Below are positions 56,652 through 64,000 of a DNA stretch of 64,000 bases, one piece after another. Origin of the DNA: Desarmillaria ectypa (Eukaryota > Basidiomycota > Agaricomycetes > Agaricales > Physalacriaceae); contig JAUDYN010000001.1 in assembly GCA_030407005.1 (NCBI GenBank), positions 1,612,001 to 1,676,000 of the forward strand. The letters are read 5' to 3'. How positions within the stretch are numbered: position 1 is the first letter of the stretch; each line of letters begins with the position of its first letter. Both the position numbers and the translations under genes were made by a program. The notes beneath the pieces were generated by a model. That model was not told where the DNA came from, made no database searches, and was given only the letters and a program-made list of their open reading frames with translations.

Positions 56652-57702
56652 ATGGCCAGCTCAAATCCATCAATCGCTAACCCACCAGACGTCCCGCGGA
56701 AATCTGTAGCAAATAGGAGGGGCAATTTTCAACCGATGCCACCAGTGAGTTGTTGATAAAACGTCGGTCTCTTCGGCTCACCTCATCCGATTTTAGGCGC
56801 CTACACAAGCACCAGTGAAGCCGGACCCCTTCTACGGCCAGGAGGAAATATCTCGATTGTGCGCACGATTCATCACCCATCTCTTTGCCTGCCCGGAGAA
56901 TCCACCCGCGGCCAGTCAATCGCAGGCCAAACTACCATACTTCATCGCGTACGCTTTCCATCGGACGAAACTACACCCTTCTGTCACCTTTGCAGCTCTT
57001 ATCCTTCTGCAGCGGCTCAAAGCTCGCTTTCCCACTGCTCGTGGCTCCTCTGGGCACCGACTATTCCTGTCTGCCTTCATGATTGCGTCCAAAATTATTT
57101 GCGACGATACTTACTCGAATAAATCTTGGACGATCGTGGGGCAGGGCATGTTCAACCTCCGGGAGATTAATCAAATGGAGAGAGAAATGTGCTTGTATTT
57201 GGATTGGGAACTCACCGTCGACAACACCCTTCTCACCAACTTTGAAAGTATGGTGAGAAGGGATTTCAAGGCAGCAGAGGGGCCATATCCGATGTATTCT
57301 CTACAAATGGTGTCGAAACGTGCCGTCCGAGCCGCTGCATCTGCATCCGCGACCCCCCTTCCCGAGCCGCATTCTACGACCAGCCCTATCCCCATGTTTG
57401 GCCACCACGGTCGTCACCCATCACCGTCCGCTTCCGAGTCGTCACCCAAAAGGCGGAAACGCACCAAGCAGTATGTGGATTCTCCGCCAGAGACTCCTTC
57501 GCCGTCCTATTCTGCTTCGACGTCACCCGCCTCATCCGCCTCACCAGCCACGCCTGTCGGTCCCAACGACTTTACTGCCAAGATACGGGGGATCGATTCA
57601 CCGCTGGGATTCTCAATATCACGTCACAGACAAAAAGACCGGACACTATCGCATCCATTAAAAACGCGCATGTTCTCTCTCGCAAGTACGACGTTGTGGT
57701 AG
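56652..57702 (+). CDS. PCL/PHO80-type cyclin
   Basis: Partner of a Pho85/Cdk5-class kinase, acting in cell-cycle or nutrient control. The cyclin box covers residues ~45-185: ISRLCARFITHLFACPEN, YFIAYAFHRTKLHPSVTFA, LILLQRLKARFP, HRLFLSAFMIASKIICDD and FNLREINQMEREMCLYLDWE. The C-terminal half is Ser/Pro-rich and likely phosphorylated (SPKRRKRTKQYVDSPPETPS, with several S/T-P sites), ending PLKTRMFSLASTTLW. Two exons, 56652-56744 and 56797-57702, total 999 bases, or 332 residues. The small first exon encodes MASSNPSIANPPDVPRKS... and was confirmed by its in-phase junction to APTQAPVKPDPFYGQ. The Pcl1/Pcl2 subgroup is the best fit; the exact Pcl class is uncertain. Confidence 0.88.
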
Positions 57703-59868
57703 CATTTATCTTATTTTCTGTTCTCACTCATTGCTTTGATCTCGTTTATTTCCATTCATTGCATCAACTTACCCCTTATCTCTCTGCAAGCACTCCTACA
57801 TCTTGTCTTCTTCCTGCTTCAATTAACCTTGTACGAGCATGGACTACATCGCCTATACCTTCGACCATCATACCTCCACCCAGCATACTTGCCCAGAGAG
57901 AGATCGATAATCTTATTTGTTCGCATTGTATCACTAACACAGGATTTCATTTGTTTCTCGGGTTCCTCCTTTACATTGTCTGTCATTTGCACTTGTTATG
58001 GTTGTCACATTAGTCTATCTACTTATAAATCCATCTACATGCATTTGTATGCTGCGGGCAATACATGTACATGAGTTCCAGGGGCAATGCGTCTCTACTC
58101 GTTTCGATCTTGATCGGGACTCATTTGCACAGAAGGTCAGCTAAATATATTTTGTGTGTGCTTGCCAACCGTGATGCCTCAAGGTCGCTCTTGATGATAA
58201 CTGCGTGTATTTACGGTCCCTCTTGGACCCACATCCTGCACGCAGTGAGCGCAGAAGAAGGCACATGTTGGCACAGAATTTGGATACCTGGAACCTGCGC
58301 CGACTCAAGTACCATATTATTGTGTCAACAGCCACGAATCTCTCGCCGGCGCTATCAAATTACAACAGCCATCACCCATCTCCAACACATGTTTTCATAA
58401 CAGCACGACAACACCCTTTATTGTATTGCCTCGTAGATCATTGCTGTTATGTACCATTTTCCCCGAGTTATCAGGGCGTTCTTGTTCTCCGTCCTTGTCA
58501 CTTATGAAACCGTAGACTCACGTACTAATCACGTTCTATTACATACAACTAGATCAAACCCATAAGAGCTAGTACGACCTGCACGGGACCTCCCAATGTC
58601 CATTTCCTGATTGATGCTCGTTAGTCACTATGACGAAGGTATTTCTTTTGAATAAGAATTTCCATGCTACCAAGGCCTGAGATCCGAACATCTGCAGGCG
58701 ATGTCGTGCGTTCTCACGCCAAATAATCCGTGCTCGTACCACTCGTCCCACCTTCTTCCGGGGTCCTCAATAAGTACTTCCCTGTCAAACCAGTCTGGAT
58801 TGTGACTGTTCCGAATTTCTGTGCGTAATGACCAGGGCACGTATATGTATGTACCTTATCACACCGTCAGTATATAAATGTTTTTCGCACCCGAGGTCAG
58901 TTCAGAGCATTCTGCTGGCTTTGATTCCGAAGCCGATGATTGGCCGACGTAACCCACAGCTTTCAGTGTGGTCACGGCAGCGCCACAGAAAGAACGTTGG
59001 ACGGAAATGACTCGGACCACGTTGACAGTCCAAAAGGGAAGGATATATAGAGACAGGTCACAGTGACACGGGCTAGTGGCGGTCAGATATTCTTATCATC
59101 ACAATATAATGGATGACGCTGAGAAGAAGGCAAATCAGAGGGTGATATCGGTGCGCGTTGCGATGGGCTTTATCCGGTTGGTGGAGCGCTACCATTTATT
59201 AATGATCATCTAGGAGAAGGGGAGACGCAGAAAGAAAGTGTCTGTGACCAAGGACCCTGTCGAGATAGAAGCCCGTAGCAACGTAAGACTACGGGCAAAG
59301 CTGGAGGTTAAGCGCTTGACGCTTGGCAAAATAGGGCGGCAAATGATATGATAAGAAAGAATCATTATCGCCCCCAAGATATCGCCAGGAATTAAAGGGG
59401 AAAAATCCCTTGAAGCTGTTAGACGCACATACCATGACCAGTGCAGAAGATGATATAGAATGAATCAAAGTCGGGGAAAAGATATCTGCGATTCTAAATC
59501 GTAGCCGATCACCAAAGAGAGAGACTACCAACAGAAAGATACAACAGACTTCCACTGCTGCAATGCAATACGCATAGCCATTTAAACAGACCGTGGAGTC
59601 GCAGCGGGTCATAGCACACATTGGATACGTGATAAGCGAACAAGAGAGCAAATCTGAGGGAACTGCTTTTACAAACGGTCAAGTTTAGATGATCAAGCTG
59701 GTAGGAATCAAGATGTGAGTCTCAAGCTCCCTTTTGCTGACTAATGCAGTGCGCATTTTTCCACGTGATGCAGCAATTAATGTTGCTCAGAGAAATAATT
59801 GAGTAAAATATGTAAGCGGCAGCGGAGTCTGAAAACCACGGTTTACTCTCATCTTCCACTCAGATATT
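57703..59868. other. 2.2-kb region without a recognisable gene
   Basis: Downstream of the cyclin and upstream of the NAB2-like gene. The left part is pyrimidine-rich and probably 3' untranslated. A minus-strand frame near 59289-59651 has hydrophobic runs (CCIFLLVVSLFG) but no ATG at its start and no family resemblance. No RNA gene is seen. Confidence 0.35.
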
Positions 59869-61989
59869 ATGCCCTTTGGCCTGACGATTGGAACTGAGCG
59901 TGCTGCTGCCTTGGAGGTATGATTTACTGGTCGTGGTACGCTTGAAGTACTTTCTTACTTACCCATTTCAACAGCGGGCAATTCAACATGAGCTCACGGC
60001 GCGGGGCTACAGTCCTGAAGGAGGTGAGCGATCCTGTGGCAAATAACGGGTCCCAGAACCTGACGAGGCCGACGACAGATAATGTTATGGCGGAGTACAT
60101 TACTATCATGATAATAAACAACAAAACTTCCTGTGCGCGTATTCTTTGGGTATCGTGTTGCCTCAGCTAACACCAAGTGTCGGCTAGCTCAAATAACCGC
60201 TGAATTGGAAGACTGTATGTTCATTTTTTTTCTTTCTATTGTCCATATACATAGACCTGACCGCCTTTTGATAGTGATTGGGTCAGATTTTGGTACGCCT
60301 CTATCTTGTTGGACTTGGCCGTTATCTTACTCGACTCGACCCCAGACCACTCGTTCACGGACTGGCTGTTCCAGGAAGCTGCAAAGGGTGCCACCGGTCC
60401 CGATGCAATATCCGCTGAAGCTGCCTCTTCTGAGGAGACACCCGACCTACTGCCAGAGGCAACCCAAAGTGCCGCCTCTGAGTCATCGCGGCGACCACCA
60501 AATTCTGGCCGGAGTGGTCTATATCATCAAGCTCTATCCCAGGCTCTTCCTCCGACAGCTCAAAAGCGTAGCGCTCCCCCCCGGTCGCCTTCGCCAGGCC
60601 ACCCAAGCAAAATAAGACGAACTGATGTCCCCACAGGCCCGCGAGCCATGCTCCGGGACGGTCCTCCGCTTTCAAACTCGCGAAGTCTCTTAGACCGCGT
60701 AGGTGGTCGTAATGGACCCACACAGAATGGGTATGGCCAAGACGATATTCAAGCGCGGATAGACAACATCACCAACACTCCTGACGCAAACATGATGATG
60801 GGAGCTGGATACCCCGGAATGAATGGCATGGACATAAACGCCATGGCGGCTTCGGGAATGGGGAACCCCCTAATGCTTCAAGAGTTGATGATGAACCAAA
60901 TGGCCCTCATGGCTCAGATCAGCGGGATGATGGGTCCCGGCCAATTTAACGCGCCGGGTTTTCCGATGCAGAATGGTATGCCTGGGGATATGAACATGTT
61001 CCAGAACGGTGGTATGAACAGTTTCCAAAATGGACCTCAAGGGATGAATGGAAACACGAGAGGGCGAGGCAGTGGTCGGGGACGAGGAAACGGACGAAGC
61101 AGGGGCGGCCACACGCCATCGTTGTCTGGCTCAAAGCCGGCGGAAAGCACTGCATTGGAGGTAGAATCGGCACAGCAAGTACCTATTGCTGCTCCTACCC
61201 CGACTGTTGCCACACATGTCAAGCCCATATACGCTGCAGCTCCATCGGGTGCATCTCAACAGCGACCTGGATATGTGTATCCCGAACGGCCTCAATCACC
61301 CACGCTGTGTAAATTTGGCCTCAAGTGTACGAATCCGCATTGCCGGTGGACGCATCCTTCACCAGTTGCCACTGTTGAAAGTGGTGTGGTCACGAGTACG
61401 GAAGCTTGCGAGAAGGGCAAAGATTGCAAAGACAAAGATTGTGTGAAAGCGCATGTCAGTCCAGCGGTGCTTACGGCGAAAGGTACGAATTTGTTCATTT
61501 CTATATTGCATTACTGAGTGAAATTCAGATCATCCTCCGCCAGTTGCGCCAGTCCCGCAACCCTCTCACCACCATCCTTCGCCGGTGCCCTGCCGGTTCG
61601 GCGCTGCTTGCACGCGACCGAACTGTACTTTCTCCCACCCCCCTCGTCCGTCGAGTAACTCGAGCCATTTCGCTCAACAGTGTCGGTACGGTGCGGGTTG
61701 TACCCGAGCAACATGTCAATTCCAGCATCCTGAAGGTCGCGTTCTACCGACTTCATTCCATCGTGGGCTTTCAACGTCCGCCCCACTGGTTAACGTTCAG
61801 GCTCCAGAAGCCGGCTCCATGGGAGGTCCTAGTCCACACAAAAGTGTCAAGTTCAGTAACCCGGCTGCGGTGAAGGAGAAATTGGAGAAGCTTGAAGAAG
61901 AGAAGAATCGAGTTGAGAAAGGCCTGAAGTTGAAGGAAGCCGCAGCCGCGAGTAAAGATTCTAAATCCCAAGTCGCAATCACTGCTTGA
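59869..61989 (+). CDS. NAB2: NAB2/ZC3H14-like nuclear poly(A)-binding protein
   Basis: Binds poly(A) tails and controls mRNA export and tail length. The N-terminus (TERAAALERAIQHELTARGY, then DNVMAEYITIMIINNKTSSQ and ELEDLIGSDFDHSFTDWLF) matches the PWI-like Nab2 N-terminal domain. A Met/Asn/Gly-rich stretch and an RGG segment (RGRGSGRGRGNGRSRGG) follow. Four zinc fingers of exact C-x5-C-x4-C-x3-H spacing are visible: CKFGLKCTNPHCRWTH, CEKGKDCKDKDCVKAH, CRFGAACTRPNCTFSH and CRYGAGCTRATCQFQH. A C-terminal coiled coil (VKEKLEKLEEEKNRVEKGLK) ends the protein. Exons: 59869-59916, 59975-60023, 60079-60132, 60188-60214, 60275-60292, 60346-61482, 61529-61989. The total is 1794 bases, or 597 residues. 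Yeast Nab2 has seven fingers and human ZC3H14 five. Confidence 0.92.
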
Positions 61990-62370
61990 AATGTTTACCT
62001 TTGCCCGTCGTTGGTATGGTTCCCCTTCTCGTTGCATGAACGTGGCATCTCAACAGTTTTCAGACACTCGTCTCATCAACCCTTAAAGTAGTACAGTGTA
62101 TTTTCCTTGTATTGTTGCCATCACTATTTTAATTTTTTTTTCTCGCTTCTCTATCTAGTATACATGCATCCGCTTACATACCGTAGCGTAGCTATCGACG
62201 GGGCGTATGGAAGGGGTGGAATCAAATGTTTTTGGCTGGAGGCTCGTGAAAAAATACGCGATGCCCCATGCCCACACACCCCACACACGGACATGAAGGC
62301 GCCTGATCGAAATACTGATAAAGCAAACTCCAAAGTAAAAAAGTCGTATCAAATAGAACGTGATATCTCT
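61990..62370. other. Spacer between convergent genes
   Basis: About 380 bases between the NAB2-like and DUF1279 stop codons, with T-rich sequence near 62120-62150; likely both 3' untranslated regions. No gene is seen. Confidence 0.4.
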
Positions 62371-62920
62371 TTATTTCTTCCGTCGAAATGACCGCATGAA
62401 TGCCCTTCGGAGAGGATCAACGACCATTCGGGAAGATACAGGGGAAAGGTATAGCGATAGTCCAATTCGAACAGGAAAGAGAGCCTGTTGCCCTTCAGAA
62501 CGGCAACAAGAAACAGTCAAGGGCTTTTACCTTGGTGACACCGTAAGCAAAGACAGCATTGGCAACGTCGCCAGCAAGATGCTCTGGCAGATACGTCGGG
62601 CTTTCTGTCTTGTTCGTGCTATCCTTCTTCTCCAGTCCAAAGATCCCGTATCGTTGACCAACTTTTTCCGCCCAAACGGTTCCCTCCTGCACCCAAGTCT
62701 TCACCTGCTGCTGGGCCCATCCAGCGGGTTCATTATCGGCTGCTACGGTGTCAACGACGCGTTCCCCAACCCCGAAAGCGTGAGCAGCATAGAATACACC
62801 CGCAAAAGACGCAATAGCCGTGATTTCGTGCAATATAGCAAAAGAGACAAGCAGAGAGGACAACGGAGCGCCTGTACGCGCAGAAACGGCACTGAGAGCA
62901 GACTTGTAGCGTCCAGCCAT
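62371..62920 (-). CDS. DUF1279 (FAM210-like) mitochondrial membrane protein
   Basis: Small membrane protein of a family (human FAM210A/B, yeast Nat2 region) found in the mitochondrial inner membrane; its molecular role is not settled. Two exons, 62531-62920 and 62371-62484, give 504 bases or 167 residues. Start MAGRYKSALSAVSARTGAPL. The first hydrophobic segment SSLLVSFAILHEITAIASFA with GVFYAAHAFGVGERVVDTV matches the family, and the second exon supplies the conserved end AVFAYGVTKALFPVRIGLSL. The basic tail is PLRRAFMRSFRRKK. The longer open frame upstream of 62920 has no ATG and was not used. It is head-to-head with the next gene only 43 bases away. Confidence 0.75.
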
Positions 62921-62963
62921 GGAAGTGAAAAATGACCACTCCAAGTTCCCACGGTATGGTCCT
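62921..62963. promoter_or_regulatory. 43-base divergent promoter
   Basis: The two start codons face away from each other with only 43 bases between them, the shortest spacer in the window. Leaders and core promoter must overlap each other or the neighbouring coding sequence. Confidence 0.45.
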
Positions 62964-64000
62964 ATGCTCCGTTCACGTTTCGTTGGCCGTGGTGTCTGTT
63001 CATCGCGCCGGTACAGCACGGTCGCCAACAACAATAGAGAGCCCAGCTTGAAACTTCAGCTCAGCAGACAGGCCTGGTCGTTGCTACGTTCGCCAGACGG
63101 GCGGAGCGCCGTTATAAAGTCATGGAAGTTTTTCGAGTCAATGGCGGAGGCCTACGCCCTCATTCGCGCCGTAGAGGAGAAGTACGGCCCTATTCATGAG
63201 TATTGGTTCCAAAAGGTACTTTTCTACTTTCTTGTTACTCTTCCACTTGATGTATACCGATGCTAGGACCAAGAGGACCCTTCAAAATTTACTTCTGTCG
63301 TTCGCGTGCAGTTTAAAAATGCAGAATCTATGCGGGACATCACGTTTACCCCTCAGCCGTTGCACGCCGTCGCTCCAGTGGTCCCGTTACGCCCTGGAGG
63401 AATCGGTCTGGATGATTTGAAGAGACTCCTCACACGCCGAACCCAAGTAGTACAGAAGCCAACGGATGGAACGGAGACATTGCCTGTTATCGGAGAAGAC
63501 GAAAGAATCCTGGATGCCAACATCTCCAAGGCCGGTATGTCTTTTGTTTTGCCTTCCCCAGGTTCACCTAGACTCACGGTTCGCAGCCCAGCCATTGTAT
63601 ACGAACGGAAATCCGATAAACCGAAAAATTGTCCAACGGAATATCAAGGCCATGCATGATTGGGGAGGCTTTTTCCCTCTGGAGCCGCTGCCTGAAGGCG
63701 CCCCGCTAACGACTGACCACCCACACATGCGGATGGCTCTACAACGGTGGACCTATGACATGAATTACCGACCGCCACTTAATTCTGAGAAATCCGACGC
63801 ACGGAACGTGGGGACGCCTCATAGTGGCTACACACGGACGACGCGCCGAGAGGCTCCACCGATTCCTAAGGCGCCAGCTTCTCATCAGGAAGAGCCACGA
63901 GAGTCCCCTTCTGCTACTCCTCCCTCCCTTCCCCCTTCGTCCCGGCTCGTACCTGCGCCTGCGGTCCGGAAATCTCGCGAACCATGGGTTCCTCTTCCTG
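62964..64000 (+). CDS. Probable mitochondrial protein, unknown family (runs off the window)
   Basis: Not recognised. MLRSRFVGRGVCSSRRYST at the start is Arg/Ser-rich without acids, a convincing mitochondrial presequence. Three exons can be joined. The first ends YGPIHEYWFQK, and the second begins DQEDPSKFTSVVRVQFKNAE and ends about 63535. The third starts near 63588 with AQPLYTNGNPINRKIVQRNI and includes MHDWGGFFPLEPLPEG. The last part is Pro/Ser-rich (REAPPIPKAPASHQEEPRES) and is still open at the window edge, so the C-terminus is missing. Conserved-looking residues between 63360 and 63760 suggest a genuine fungal mitochondrial protein, perhaps a ribosomal or assembly factor, but that is a guess. 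Confidence 0.6.

Noticed and set aside
59289..59651. Hydrophobic 120-codon minus-strand frame that could be a small membrane protein
   Set aside because: It does not begin with ATG, has no family resemblance, and alternative frames are equally plausible.
62921..63034. Longer N-terminus for the DUF1279 protein
   Set aside because: No ATG exists in the extension, and it would overlap the neighbouring divergent gene.

Overview
The window is nuclear DNA from a filamentous fungus, most likely a mushroom-forming basidiomycete (Agaricomycetes). It is gene-dense, with genes on both strands. Nearly every gene is cut by several introns of about 45-65 bases, usually GT-AG, and there are no operons. The content fits as well: arginine-specific mitochondrial carbamoyl-phosphate synthase, fungal three-domain tRNA ligase, phenylalanine ammonia-lyase, a PCL-type cyclin and a CSC1/OSCA channel. 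I could support 24 protein genes. For nine of them every exon boundary was fixed and the summed coding length divides by three. No tRNA, rRNA, CRISPR or intact transposon was seen.

Layout. 0-7 kb: a CpG-starved stretch (probable methylated repeat relic), a fructosyl-amine/sarcosine-oxidase-like flavoenzyme, and convergent to it the CPSase large chain. 8-15 kb: a TmpA-like membrane flavoprotein, a PTAR1-like protein, oligoribonuclease and tRNA ligase in alternating orientation with tiny spacers. 15.5-22 kb: a HRD3/SEL1L ERAD receptor, a DEK_C/SWIB chromatin protein and a two-finger zinc protein. 22-31.3 kb: 3.8 kb without a recognisable gene, then phenylalanine ammonia-lyase and a second zinc protein with the same finger layout as the first. 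31.7-42.7 kb: FCF1, a DUF1917 protein, a giant acidic protein with SUMO-interaction-like motifs, and a nitrilase. 44.6-54.2 kb: CSC1-like channel, IMPACT/YigZ-family protein, RER1, a TDA10-like kinase and a GNAT acetyltransferase. 56.6-64 kb: a PCL cyclin, a NAB2/ZC3H14-like poly(A)-binding protein, a DUF1279 (FAM210-like) mitochondrial protein and a partial gene for a probable mitochondrial protein.

The genes do not form one pathway; most are housekeeping (RNA processing: oligoribonuclease, tRNA ligase, FCF1, NAB2; ER quality control: HRD3, RER1). Small functional links are nitrogen metabolism (CPSase, flavin amine oxidase, PAL, nitrilase) and the very short divergent promoters. I found no novel multigene system. 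The most striking sequence-level signal is splicing: RER1 has tandem 10- and 6-base exons, oligoribonuclease has 8- and 17-base exons, FCF1 has a coding exon consisting only of ATG, and two introns are GC-AG. Each of these is supported by reading frame and by conserved protein sequence.
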